Source of the DNA: Gallionellaceae bacterium UBA6222
GTDB lineage: Bacteria > Pseudomonadota > Gammaproteobacteria > Burkholderiales > Gallionellaceae
DNA: 21,236 bases
Direction of reading: 5' to 3'
Assembly: GCA_002421915.1 (NCBI GenBank)
Contig: DISA01000051.1
Span: forward strand, 1-21,236
The notes beneath the pieces are model-generated. The model did no database searches. It saw only the letters and a list, made by a program, of their open reading frames with translations, and had not been told where the DNA came from. The position numbers were made by a program, and so were the translations under genes. Positions within the stretch are counted from its first letter, which is position 1. Each line of letters opens with the position of its first letter. Of this stretch, positions 1 to 6,431 are shown in pieces.

Positions 1-28
1 GGGCGTCGCTCTTTTTCGGTCGTGCCAT
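1..28 (-). CDS. 5' end of an unidentified gene, cut by the window edge
   Basis: Only the start is visible. On the minus strand an ATG at 28-26 opens a frame reading MARPKKSDA before the window ends. A GGCGGAG ribosome-binding site lies about 8 nt upstream, which is the main reason to believe it. A basic N-terminus of this kind occurs in many DNA-binding proteins, but nine residues do not identify a family. It lies on the presumed element side of the tRNA fragment at 211-263, so it would be the outermost gene of an integrated element (inference). The repeats at 48-106 sit directly upstream and could control it. Confidence 0.4.
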
Positions 29-47
29 GCTGATTGCTCCGCCGGTC

Positions 48-106
48 TGGGCTACATAGACAGTCCATGTAGCCACCATGTAGCCAAAAATCCTCAATTT
101 TGAGGA
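48..106. repeat. Tandem 11-bp repeats, an inverted copy and a palindrome
   Basis: CCATGTAGCCA occurs twice head to tail (65-75, 76-86). A near-match in inverted orientation lies at 48-59 (TGGGCTACATAG). A perfect 7-bp inverted repeat, TCCTCAA-TT-TTGAGGA, follows at 91-106. The cluster lies upstream of the minus-strand gene at 1-28 and about 100 nt from the tRNA fragment. It could be an operator for that gene or arm-type sites for an integrase or excisionase; the sequence does not decide between them. Confidence 0.6.
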
Positions 107-109
107 ATT

Positions 110-196
110 TCAATCAACGTTTTGGCTGTGCACTTATCCAGTGGTTTGCGTCTAAGTTGTTGATTTGTATTGATTCTATCAGCATCAATCAACGTT
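110..196 (+). repeat. 12-bp direct repeat near the tRNA fragment
   Basis: TCAATCAACGTT occurs at 110-121 and again at 185-196, the second copy ending 15 nt before the tRNA 3' fragment. Paired direct repeats beside a tRNA-derived core are what integrase arm sites can look like, but the function is not shown by the sequence. Confidence 0.45.
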
Positions 197-210
197 GTGA
201 AATATGGCCT

Positions 211-263
211 TGGTGGGACTCATAATCCTTTGGTCGTTGGTTCAAGTCCAACAGGGCCCACCA
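211..263 (+). other. 3' fragment of a CAU tRNA gene, candidate attachment site
   Basis: The segment reads as the 3' part of a tRNA: anticodon loop CTCATAA with anticodon CAT (222-224 region), a five-base variable loop TGGTC, a perfect T arm (GTTGG-TTCAAGT-CCAAC), the acceptor strand AGGGCCC, discriminator A and an encoded CCA at 261-263. The matching 5' acceptor strand GGGCCCT and a D arm are absent upstream, so this is not a complete gene. The variable loop and T arm resemble tRNA-Ile2 (lysidine-modified CAU) more than elongator tRNA-Met, from memory of E. coli tRNAs. A 3' tRNA fragment is the usual scar left at the far end of an element that integrates into a tRNA gene. The element would lie to the left and the chromosome to the right. 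Confidence 0.75.
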
Positions 264-332
264 AAAAACAACGAGTTGCGCGTAGTGCATCTCGTTTCAA
301 TGTGAACCATGTCAACAAACAGTCAACGCTGT

Positions 333-950
333 TTATTTTGTTGTCTGTTGGTTGGCACCCCAGGGTTTCATCAGGGTCTGCGGCACGCCAAGGTGGTCGA
401 GGATCCTCGCTGTGACGAAGTCCACCAAGTCCTGCACAGTTTGTGGATGATGGTAGAAGCCGGGATTGGGCGGCATGATGACGGCACCGGCGTGCGACAG
501 CTTGAGCATGTTTTCCAGGTGGATGGCGGAGAAGGGCATCTCGCGCGGTGCGAGGATCAGTGTGCGCTTTTCCTTCAGCATCACATCGGCGGCGCGGGCG
601 ATGAGGTCGTCGCTGATGCCGCCCGCGATCTTGCCTAGCGTGCCCATGGTGCAGGGGCAGACCACCATCGCGTTACCGGGGTTGGAGCCGGAGGCCATCG
701 GTGCATACCAGTCCTGGATGCCGAACACTTTGAGTTCCCCGCTGAATTGGCCGAAGCGTTCTTTGAACATCTGTTCCGCATCCTGCGGGCGGGCGGGCAG
801 GGTGAAATCCAGTTCCTGCTTGGCCACAATCTGCGCGGCCTGGGTATAGATCAGATGCACGCGCTGCCCGCCCTGCAACAGACATTCGAGCAAACGTATG
901 CCGTAGGGCAGACCGGAGGCGCCGGTGAAGGCAAGGGTGATGGTTTTCAT
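333..950 (-). CDS. ubiX: Flavin prenyltransferase UbiX
   Basis: The 205-residue product is the usual UbiX length. UbiX joins a dimethylallyl group to FMN to make the prenylated flavin used by the UbiD decarboxylase in ubiquinone synthesis; it is a soluble flavoprotein. The N-terminus carries the flavin-binding loop TGASGLPYGIRLLE (about residues 9-22). Conserved stretches VVCPCTMGTLGKIA and LILAPREMPFSAIHLENM follow in the middle of the protein. The ATG at 950 begins a normal UbiX N-terminus (MKTITLAFTGASG). It is the last gene of the minus-strand block, about 87 nt after the Gx-family gene and separated from it by a repeat, so co-transcription is uncertain. UbiD is not in the window. Confidence 0.95.
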   Translation of the reverse strand: MKTITLAFTGASGLPYGIRLLECLLQGGQRVHLIYTQAAQIVAKQELDFTLPARPQDAEQMFKERFGQFSGELKVFGIQDWYAPMASGSNPGNAMVVCPCTMGTLGKIAGGISDDLIARAADVMLKEKRTLILAPREMPFSAIHLENMLKLSHAGAVIMPPNPGFYHHPQTVQDLVDFVTARILDHLGVPQTLMKPWGANQQTTK

Positions 951-958
951 AAAACCTT

Positions 959-1080
959 ACACCACAGAGACGCGGAGACACAGGGGAAACCAAACCAGAA
1001 CCTTTCGCAGGCAGGCTGGATGACGGGTTGGGGCGATTTATGTTTTGGCATTTCTCCGTGTCCCTGTGTCTCGGTGACGG
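959..1080. repeat. Inverted pair of CACAGAG-type repeats
   Basis: An arm at about 961-988 reads ACCACAGAGACGCGGAGACA on the plus strand. A second arm at about 1052-1080 carries the reverse complement of a very similar sequence (CCGAGACACAGGGACACGGA on minus). The pair fills the gap between ubiX and the Gx gene, and the second arm runs into the 3' end of the Gx reading frame. The same motif family recurs at 2011-2160. It is an interspersed, REP-like sequence of unknown function. Confidence 0.6.
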
Positions 1081-1631
1081 GTTGTTTCTTCATCCATGAA
1101 TTTCATCGCGATGATGCCGTTCACTGTACCAAATACCAGCGCCGCTGTGGCGAAGACGGGAATCAGATAGGCGATGCCGCTGTGCGGAATGAGCCACAGA
1201 TAGACCACGGTCATCTGTCCGGCGATGTGGGCGAAGGCGGCGAGGATGCTGTGGGTGACAGCGCCGAACCAGTGCACCGGCAGATGGCGGGCAAGGGCCA
1301 GCGCCAACAGGCTGAGCAGGGCGCCAGCCAGACTTAAAAAGAATCCGGGCGCGAGGAAGTTGCCGAACAACAAACTGCCGGCGACCACGCGCAGGAGCGA
1401 GACCCACGCTGCCGCGCGCCAGCCGAAGCGCGCCAGCACGATCAGCGTGATGATGTTCGCCAGTCCAGGCTTAACCCCGGGCAGTGGTGACGGGATGGCG
1501 TTCTCCAGCACGGTCAGTCCGAGCGCCACCGCCGCCATCCTGGCGATGTGGTGGTCCTCGGCGGTGGTGTTTAGCAGGATCGAAGACGGGCTTCCCCCTT
1601 CTCTAAGGTTTTCAGTAGTTGAGACTGTCAT
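1038..1631 (-). CDS. Gx transporter family membrane protein
   Basis: The 197-residue product is very hydrophobic, with about five membrane segments. It carries signatures of the family once called heptaprenyl diphosphate synthase component I, now Gx transporter family (PF07456): ALGLTVLENAIPSPLPGVKP at about residues 36-55, then GLANIITLIVLARFGWRAA. The family is membrane-embedded and its substrate is not known. Its start overlaps the end of the NusG-domain-II gene by 20 nt, and these two families are commonly neighbours, so the pair is probably one transcriptional unit. A G-rich run upstream of the ATG at 1631 may serve as ribosome-binding site. The last dozen residues (RHRDTGTRRNAKT) are encoded by an interspersed repeat, so the native C-terminus was probably shorter or different. 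Confidence 0.8.
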   Translation of the reverse strand: MTVSTTENLREGGSPSSILLNTTAEDHHIARMAAVALGLTVLENAIPSPLPGVKPGLANIITLIVLARFGWRAAAWVSLLRVVAGSLLFGNFLAPGFFLSLAGALLSLLALALARHLPVHWFGAVTHSILAAFAHIAGQMTVVYLWLIPHSGIAYLIPVFATAALVFGTVNGIIAMKFMDEETTRHRDTGTRRNAKT

Positions 1632-1986
1632 ATTTTTTTTGCCCCCCCGTCAATTCCACGCTCACCTGGTTCGGCAAACAGAGCGCGATCTCGCCCGCCT
1701 GTTGCAGCCAGCCCTGGCGCACGCAGTACTGGCGCGGGCTGGGGTCGCTGCTGATGCGCGCGCGCAGTTTTTCGATGGTGACAATGCTGGTGCCGAGCGG
1801 GCCGGGCACTTCGATCTGCTGGTCGCGCGACAGCGGCACTTCACGGAATACCTTGCCGCCGCTGCGGATGACGGCAGTGTCGGCAACACCGCCGTGCCAC
1901 AGCTTGAGCGTGAGCAGGACGACACAGAGCGCACCCGTCAACAGGGTGAGGTAGTCGCCGGGTTTGATGTGCGAATGTAATGGCAT
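1612..1986 (-). CDS. NusG domain II-containing protein
   Basis: The product starting at the ATG at 1986 is 124 residues. One N-terminal membrane segment (GDYLTLLTGALCVVLLTLKL, about residues 9-28) precedes a small beta domain typical of the NusG_II family (PF07009), with VIRSGGKVFREVPLS, GTSIVTIEKLRARI and a cysteine-bearing CVRQGWLQQAGEIALCLPN stretch. This family is not the transcription factor NusG itself; it is a short anchored protein found next to Gx transporters, and its role is not established. A GTG at 2025 would add 13 residues, but those codons lie in a repeat, so the ATG is preferred, although no strong ribosome-binding site is seen for either start. Confidence 0.75.
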   Translation of the reverse strand: MPLHSHIKPGDYLTLLTGALCVVLLTLKLWHGGVADTAVIRSGGKVFREVPLSRDQQIEVPGPLGTSIVTIEKLRARISSDPSPRQYCVRQGWLQQAGEIALCLPNQVSVELTGGQKKYDSLNY

Positions 1987-2010
1987 GAAGTTCAAAACCA
2001 CAAAATCATG

Positions 2011-2160
2011 AGCCACAGAGTACACATAACCAGCGACTTAACGAAAGTCCTTTTTTCGTTTAGTCGAATGGCTGGTAGTTTCATCAGAGAACACAGAGAA
2101 AACCAGCAGTAAGCATGTGAGAAGCGGCCTTCTCTGTGCACTCTGTGATCTCTGTGGCTG
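2011..2160. repeat. Composite intergenic repeat with CACAGAG arms
   Basis: The region between rapZ and the NusG-II gene is bounded by AGCCACAGAG at 2011-2020 and its exact reverse complement CTCTGTGGCT at 2150-2159. Further CACAGAG copies lie at about 2086-2101 and on the opposite strand at about 2131-2150. The 63-nt hairpin repeat at 2026-2088 sits inside. No gene is seen here. Terminal inverted repeats around a structured core suggest a small non-autonomous mobile sequence, but target-site duplications were not recognised. Confidence 0.55.
2026..2088. repeat. 63-nt covarying hairpin repeat, copy A
   Basis: Copy A matches 4002-4064 without gaps at 42 of 63 positions. Its inner stem is AACGAAA (2040-2046) paired with TTTCGTT (2054-2060) around a GTCCTTT loop. 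An outer stem CGACT/AGTCG (2034-2038 with 2062-2066) and a foot ACCAG/CTGGT (2029-2033 with 2072-2076) extend it, with an AATGG bulge on one side. Of the 21 differences from copy B, 14 are the two strands of the inner stem, and all seven pairs remain paired in B. The structure is therefore conserved rather than the sequence. Confidence 0.75.
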
Positions 2161-2169
2161 AAGGGGTTT

Positions 2170-3009
2170 TCAGCGTGTGAGTTCGCGATGCCGCACCAGC
2201 ACCTGCTGTTGCGCGTTGAAATATTGCGCGAGATGTTCGGCGAAATACACCGAGCGGTGCTGCCCGCCGGTGCAGCCGATGGCGACCGTCAGATAGCTGC
2301 GGTTGTCGGCCACAAAACTGGGCAGCCAGCGCGCGATGAAGTCGCGAATATCGGTGAACATCTGTTGCGCGTCTGGAGCGGCATTGAGGAAATCGATCAC
2401 CGCTTGGTCGCGTCCGGTCAGCGGGCGCAGCACGGGGTCGTAATGCGGATTGGGCAGGCAGCGCACGTCGAACACGAAATCGGCATCAAGCGGGAGGCCG
2501 TGCTTGAAGCCGAAGGATTCGAACAGCAGGGTGAGGCGGGCGCGGTCAAGCCTGATAAATTCCTTGACCCAGGCGCGCAGCGTGTTGGCGCCGAGGCCGC
2601 TGGTGTCGATGTGATGGCCAATGTCGCTGATCCCGGTTAGCAGTTCGCGTTCATAAGCCACACACTCGGGCAGGGTGCGCGCCCCGTCGCTCAAAGGGTG
2701 CAGACGGCGCGTTTCGGAGAAGCGCTTCACCAGCGTTTCGGTGTGCGCTTCAAGGAACAGCACATGCACATCCAGTCCCTGCGCCTTGATCGCTTCGATA
2801 TGCCGGGGCAATTGCTGCACGCTGCCGCCGCTGCGTACGTCGATGCTGACCGCGATGCGGGCATAGCCGGTCAGGCGCAGGTTATCCACCAGAGTCGGCA
2901 ACAGTTCGGCCGGCAGATTATCGACACAGTAGAAACCGGCATCCTCCAGCGTCTTCAGGGCAACGCTCTTGCCGGAACCGGACAGGCCGCTGATGAGGAA
3001 GAGCTGCAT
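2170..3009 (-). CDS. rapZ: RNase adapter protein RapZ (nucleotide-binding)
   Basis: The 279-residue product is a typical RapZ/YvcJ protein. A P-loop GLSGSGKS lies at residues 8-15, DVRSG at about 57-61, and the conserved C-terminal segment GCTGGQHRSVYFAEHLA binds regulatory ligands in the family. In enterobacteria RapZ presents small RNAs to RNase E to control glucosamine-6-phosphate synthase; whether that holds here is unknown. The hprK stop codon and the rapZ start share one base (TGATG at 3011-3007), which indicates translational coupling. RapZ next to PTS-Ntr genes is the usual arrangement in proteobacteria. Confidence 0.95.
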   Translation of the reverse strand: MQLFLISGLSGSGKSVALKTLEDAGFYCVDNLPAELLPTLVDNLRLTGYARIAVSIDVRSGGSVQQLPRHIEAIKAQGLDVHVLFLEAHTETLVKRFSETRRLHPLSDGARTLPECVAYERELLTGISDIGHHIDTSGLGANTLRAWVKEFIRLDRARLTLLFESFGFKHGLPLDADFVFDVRCLPNPHYDPVLRPLTGRDQAVIDFLNAAPDAQQMFTDIRDFIARWLPSFVADNRSYLTVAIGCTGGQHRSVYFAEHLAQYFNAQQQVLVRHRELTR

Positions 3010-3944
3010 CAGTCTTCGGTCAACTGCTGCGCTTGCCGCGTGATGAAATCCTGCATGGAATCGATGCCGCGTTGTTGCAGGACAAAATTTCGCGCGGCGG
3101 CCTCCACCAGCACGGCGAGGTTGCGTCCGGCGAGTACCGGGATTTCCACTTTGCGGATAAGAACCCCAAGGATGTCTTCCTTGCCGGATTGGGGCAGACG
3201 ATCCAGTTTTGCCAGGTCGTCGGTTTGCGGCCGGTAAAGATGGACGATCAGCTTCAGGCTTTTTTTGCGGCGCACGGCGGTTTCGCCAAACATGGTTCGG
3301 ATGTTGAGGACACCCAATCCGCGCACCTCGAGAATGTCGCGCAGCAGCTCGGGGCAGCGCCCCTCGAGTGCTTCCGGCGAAATGCGGTAAAGGTCGACCA
3401 CATCATCGGCAACCAGCCCGTTGCCGCGCGTGATCAGTTCCAGTGCCAGCTCGCTTTTCCCCACGCCACTGTCGCCGGTGATCATCACACCCACGCCAAG
3501 CACATCAAGAAAGACGCCGTGGCGCGAAGCCGAATCTGCCAGCGCCTTGACCACATAGTGACGCACCATCCACATCAGATGCACGCTGCCCAGCGGGGAG
3601 CGGAACAGCGGGGTGCCGCTGCGATCGGCAAAATCAATCAATCCCTTTGGGATCCCGGCATCGCCGGCCACGATCAGGCAACTGGGTTTGTGCCTGCCCA
3701 GCGTGGCCAGCGCACCGGCCAGCTCGGTCGGAGAAAGTGAATGCAGATAATCCAGCTCGGTGTTGCTGAACACCTGGATCCAGTTGGGATGCACCAGATT
3801 CATATGCCCGATCAGCCCCCAGTTGCTGGCATTGATCGTGGCGCTGTCGAGCGTGCGGTCGGCCCCCTCCGATCCGCCCACCCAAGTCAAGCCGAGGCGT
3901 TCCTGCTTATCCTGAAACAGTTGGCGGATGTTGACCTGGGCCAT
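3009..3944 (-). CDS. hprK: HPr kinase/phosphorylase
   Basis: The 311-residue protein has the normal HPrK/P length and layout. An N-terminal domain is followed by a catalytic domain with HGVFLDVLG (about 142-150), the P-loop GDSGVGKS (157-164) and the family signature region EVRGLGVLNIRTMFGE. The enzyme phosphorylates and dephosphorylates a serine on HPr. In proteobacteria without full sugar PTS it is thought to adjust the PTS-Ntr chain that also includes EIIA-Ntr, encoded just upstream. The gap of 182 nt to ptsN holds a hairpin repeat, so hprK-rapZ may have some separate expression. No HPr gene (ptsH) is in the window. Confidence 0.95.
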   Translation of the reverse strand: MAQVNIRQLFQDKQERLGLTWVGGSEGADRTLDSATINASNWGLIGHMNLVHPNWIQVFSNTELDYLHSLSPTELAGALATLGRHKPSCLIVAGDAGIPKGLIDFADRSGTPLFRSPLGSVHLMWMVRHYVVKALADSASRHGVFLDVLGVGVMITGDSGVGKSELALELITRGNGLVADDVVDLYRISPEALEGRCPELLRDILEVRGLGVLNIRTMFGETAVRRKKSLKLIVHLYRPQTDDLAKLDRLPQSGKEDILGVLIRKVEIPVLAGRNLAVLVEAAARNFVLQQRGIDSMQDFITRQAQQLTED

Positions 3945-4001
3945 GGCAGATTAAACCGGAGCTCGTGTAACGGTTCGTTCGTCTCCCCGCCCGCCTGCGG
4001 G

Positions 4002-4064
4002 ATAACCGGCGACTTGGTTGCCGTTTTTTGGCGACCTGGTCGAATGGCTAGTAGTTACACCAGA
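4002..4064. repeat. 63-nt covarying hairpin repeat, copy B
   Basis: Copy B lies in the 182-nt gap between ptsN and hprK. Its inner stem is GGTTGCC (4016-4022) with GGCGACC (4030-4036), seven pairs including one G-U, around a GTTTTTT loop. The outer stem CGACT/GGTCG (4010-4014 with 4038-4042) keeps the pairing of copy A with one wobble. The flanks ATAACC, GTCGAATGGCT and GTAGTT are nearly unchanged from copy A. The rest of the gap (3945-4001, 4065-4126) shows a GC-rich partial palindrome near 3988-4001 and no gene. Confidence 0.75.
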
Positions 4065-4126
4065 GGATTGGGAAAAGGGGGGAAAGGCAGGCTTCAATGT
4101 CAAAAGCGGGATGATTGCCATGACCG

Positions 4127-4582
4127 TCAGACCTTCCAGTCGGTGAATAACCGGTGGATCGCGGCCGGGGTACCGCTTGCCTGCAATTTCTCGCGGAATG
4201 AGGCTTCGCTGAACATTTGCGCCAGTTCGCCCAGAAGCTGCAAATGCAGATCATTGGCGCGCTCCGGCACCAGCAGGATAAAAATGAAGCTGACCGGCAG
4301 TCCATCCGGTGCATCAAATGAAATGGGATGTTCCATCTTGACGAATGCGGCTATTGCTTCCTTCAGGCCTTTTACGCGGCCGTGCGGAATCGCCACCCCT
4401 TGCCCCAGTCCGGTGGAGCCCAGTTTTTCGCGGGCGAACAGACTGTCGAATACTTGCGCGCGACCGATTCCATGCGTGTTTTCGAACAGGATGCCAACGC
4501 GTTCAAACACCCTTTTTTTGCTGGCGGATTCGCTGTCCAGCAACACACAATCCACTGTCAAATATTTGCCGATCAGGCTCAT
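4127..4582 (-). CDS. ptsN: PTS-Ntr EIIA component PtsN
   Basis: The 151-residue product has the usual EIIA-Ntr length. The phosphorylated histidine is in GVAIPHGR (His67), followed by KGLKEAIAAFV and, later, FILLVPERANDLHLQLLGEL, all typical of the PTS EIIA type 2 fold. The protein takes phosphate from NPr/HPr and acts as a regulator rather than a sugar transporter, for example on potassium transport and sigma-54-linked functions in other bacteria. It follows hpf after a 54-nt gap holding a strong hairpin and precedes hprK. The rpoN-hpf-ptsN order is the classical one. Confidence 0.95.
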   Translation of the reverse strand: MSLIGKYLTVDCVLLDSESASKKRVFERVGILFENTHGIGRAQVFDSLFAREKLGSTGLGQGVAIPHGRVKGLKEAIAAFVKMEHPISFDAPDGLPVSFIFILLVPERANDLHLQLLGELAQMFSEASFREKLQASGTPAAIHRLFTDWKV

Positions 4583-4604
4583 GTTGATTTACCCAATAAG
4601 TAAA

Positions 4605-4626
4605 GGGGCAACCCTCCGGTTGCCCC
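4605..4626 (-). terminator. Strong hairpin between hpf and ptsN
   Basis: GGGGCAACC (4605-4613) pairs perfectly with GGTTGCCCC (4618-4626) around a 4-nt loop. In the direction of transcription (minus) it is followed by TTTACTTATT, only a weak T tract. It may be a leaky terminator or an RNA-stability or processing element that lowers ptsN relative to hpf. Confidence 0.55.
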
Positions 4627-4636
4627 GTGCCGTGCA

Positions 4637-4960
4637 TTATTCCGCGACTTGTTGCTTTCCGGACTGATCGTGGCGGCGGGCCTCGAATTTTTCCTTGTGC
4701 TTCAGGACTTGGCGATCCAGCAAAGCGATGAGGGTATCGATCGCCACATACAGATTGCTGTCCTCGGCTTCGGCAAAAATATTCCTGCCGGAAACGTGGA
4801 TGGTGGCCTCGGCCTTTTGCACCAGCTTTTCCACGGAAAGAATGACGCTGACATCGATCACGTTATCGAAATGGCGTTTGACCTTTTCCAGTTTGCTTAA
4901 CACGTGCTCGCGAATGGCGGGGGTGATTTCCAGATGATGCCCGGTGAGGTTGAGGTTCAT
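4637..4960 (-). CDS. hpf: Ribosome hibernation promoting factor, short form
   Basis: The 107-residue protein matches the short HPF/YfiA family. It begins MNLNLTGHHLEITPAIREHV, has the alternating lysine-rich helix KLEKVKRHFD, and continues with ATIHVSGRNIFAEAEDSNLY and a basic tail. HPF binds the 30S decoding region and helps form inactive 100S ribosomes in slow growth. The C-terminal dimerisation domain of long HPF is absent. A clear AGGAGCAGGCA ribosome-binding region precedes the ATG, 17 nt after the rpoN stop. The rpoN-hpf-ptsN linkage is conserved. Confidence 0.95.
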   Translation of the reverse strand: MNLNLTGHHLEITPAIREHVLSKLEKVKRHFDNVIDVSVILSVEKLVQKAEATIHVSGRNIFAEAEDSNLYVAIDTLIALLDRQVLKHKEKFEARRHDQSGKQQVAE

Positions 4961-4977
4961 TGCCTGCTCCTTTATGG

Positions 4978-6414
4978 TTAGAGTGATTTACGAAGATTGA
5001 CCGGGGGAATGTTCATGGACTCCCGGTATTTTGCCACGGTACGGCGGGCGACGATAATGCCCTGCTGTGCCAGGATTTCTGCCATGCGGCTGTCGGAGTG
5101 AGGATGCCGGGCATCTTCCTCGCTGACCAGCTGCCGAATGAGCGCGCGGATGGCGGTGGAAGAACAAGCGCCACCCGCCTCGGTAGTTAATCCGCTGCCG
5201 AAGAAATATTTGAATTCATAGATGCCGCGCGGGGTATGCATGAACTTCTGCGTGGTCACGCGCGAGATGGTGGATTCGTGCAGTTCCAGTTGTTCGGCGA
5301 TCTCGCGCAGCACCAGCGGGCGCATGCCGATGTCGCCATGCTCGAAGAATTGGTGCTGGCGTTCAACGATGGCTTGTGCCACCCGCAGGATGGTATCGAA
5401 ACGTTGCCGCAGATTCTTGATGAACCAGTGCGCTTCCTGCAACTGTGTGGACAATCCCTGCGCATTGGTCTCGCCGCGTTGCTGCAGGATGTTTGCATAC
5501 ACCTGGTTGACGCGCAGCCGGGGCATGGCTTCTGGGTTCAGGCGCGCGCGCCAGATCCCCTCTTCGCGTTCAACCAGCACATCGGGCACGACATAATCCG
5601 ACGCGCGTTGTTCAAATGCCATGCCCGGGCGCGGTTGCAAGTGGGTGATGAGTGTCTGCGCACCGCGCAAGGCATCGTCATCACAACGCAGCAATTTCTT
5701 CAGTTTGCTGAAATCGTGTGCGGCCAGCAGCTCCAGGTGATCGGTCGCGATCGTCAGGGCCAGCTCGCGTCCGGGCGTATTTTCCGGCAGGACGCGCAGT
5801 TGCAAGGCCAGACACTCGCTCAAGTTGCGGGCACCGATACCCGGCGCATCCAGGTGTTGCAGCTGCACAAGGGCGGTCTCCAGATCGTCCAGCGACACCT
5901 CCAGTTCGGGGGGTAACATTTCACTGATTTCGGCCAGCGACTGGGACAGGTAGGCATTCTCGTCCAGCGCGTCGATGAGCAGGGCGACCAGCTTCTTGTC
6001 CCGCGCCTCCATCAGACTCATGTTCAATTGCCACAGCAAATGTTCGCGCAAGCCGGGACGTTCGGCGGCGACTTCGGCATAACCCTCATCCTCGTCATCG
6101 GGTGCGTAAGGTGCGGCACTGAAGGAAGGCTCCGGCCATTCGCTGTCTCCATTCTGCTCGTTGCGTGATTCCGTGTCGGCCGGGGTCTGCTCGGTGCGGC
6201 TGGCGGCGGTCTCACCTCTGTCAATGTTTCCGGCATGCAGCAGGACCGAGCTGGCCTCGTCATCCACGCGCTCCAGCAGGGGATTCTCCTCCAGCATGCG
6301 CTCGCTTTCCTGATTGACTTCCAGGGTGGAGAGTTGCAGCAGGCGGATAGCCTGTTGCAACTGCGGGGTGAGCAGAAGTTGCTGGGATTGGCGGAGTTGG
6401 AGAGCAGGTTTCAT
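4978..6414 (-). CDS. rpoN: RNA polymerase sigma-54 factor RpoN
   Basis: The 478-residue protein shows the full sigma-54 layout. The glutamine-rich activator-interacting region I begins at residue 1 (LRQSQQLLLTPQLQQAIRLL), an acidic stretch lies at about 75-115, then come the core-binding domain, a helix-turn-helix region (LHESTISRVTTQKFMHTPRG) and the RpoN box ARRTVAKYRE near the C-terminus, which reads the -24 element. It directs core polymerase to -24/-12 promoters and needs an ATP-driven enhancer-binding protein. The gene starts 17 nt after lptB and ends 17 nt before hpf. A consensus sigma-54 promoter occurs in this same window at 13747-13762. Confidence 0.97.
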   Translation of the reverse strand: MKPALQLRQSQQLLLTPQLQQAIRLLQLSTLEVNQESERMLEENPLLERVDDEASSVLLHAGNIDRGETAASRTEQTPADTESRNEQNGDSEWPEPSFSAAPYAPDDEDEGYAEVAAERPGLREHLLWQLNMSLMEARDKKLVALLIDALDENAYLSQSLAEISEMLPPELEVSLDDLETALVQLQHLDAPGIGARNLSECLALQLRVLPENTPGRELALTIATDHLELLAAHDFSKLKKLLRCDDDALRGAQTLITHLQPRPGMAFEQRASDYVVPDVLVEREEGIWRARLNPEAMPRLRVNQVYANILQQRGETNAQGLSTQLQEAHWFIKNLRQRFDTILRVAQAIVERQHQFFEHGDIGMRPLVLREIAEQLELHESTISRVTTQKFMHTPRGIYEFKYFFGSGLTTEAGGACSSTAIRALIRQLVSEEDARHPHSDSRMAEILAQQGIIVARRTVAKYRESMNIPPVNLRKSL

Positions 6415-6431
6415 CGTTGTGGGCAGGGCGT

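Noticed and set aside
211..263. Complete tRNA gene or intron-split tRNA
   Set aside because: No 5' acceptor strand or D arm lies within the 210 nt to the left, and the fragment starts before the anticodon loop rather than inside it, as a group I intron exon would.
170..415. 81-residue open frame across the tRNA fragment
   Set aside because: It runs through tRNA sequence and into the end of ubiX, has no ribosome-binding site and resembles no protein family.
2026..2088. Hammerhead ribozyme: the minus strand of copy A contains CTGATGA followed by AAC
   Set aside because: The conserved GAAA and cleavage-site parts are not in the right places, and copy B has CTGGTGT instead, so the core is not conserved.
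2026..4064. Integron attC sites, suggested by an asymmetric bulged hairpin with AAC and GTT at its feet
   Set aside because: The flanks do not fit the RYYYAAC and GTTRRRY core sites, and no integrase or cassette layout is present.
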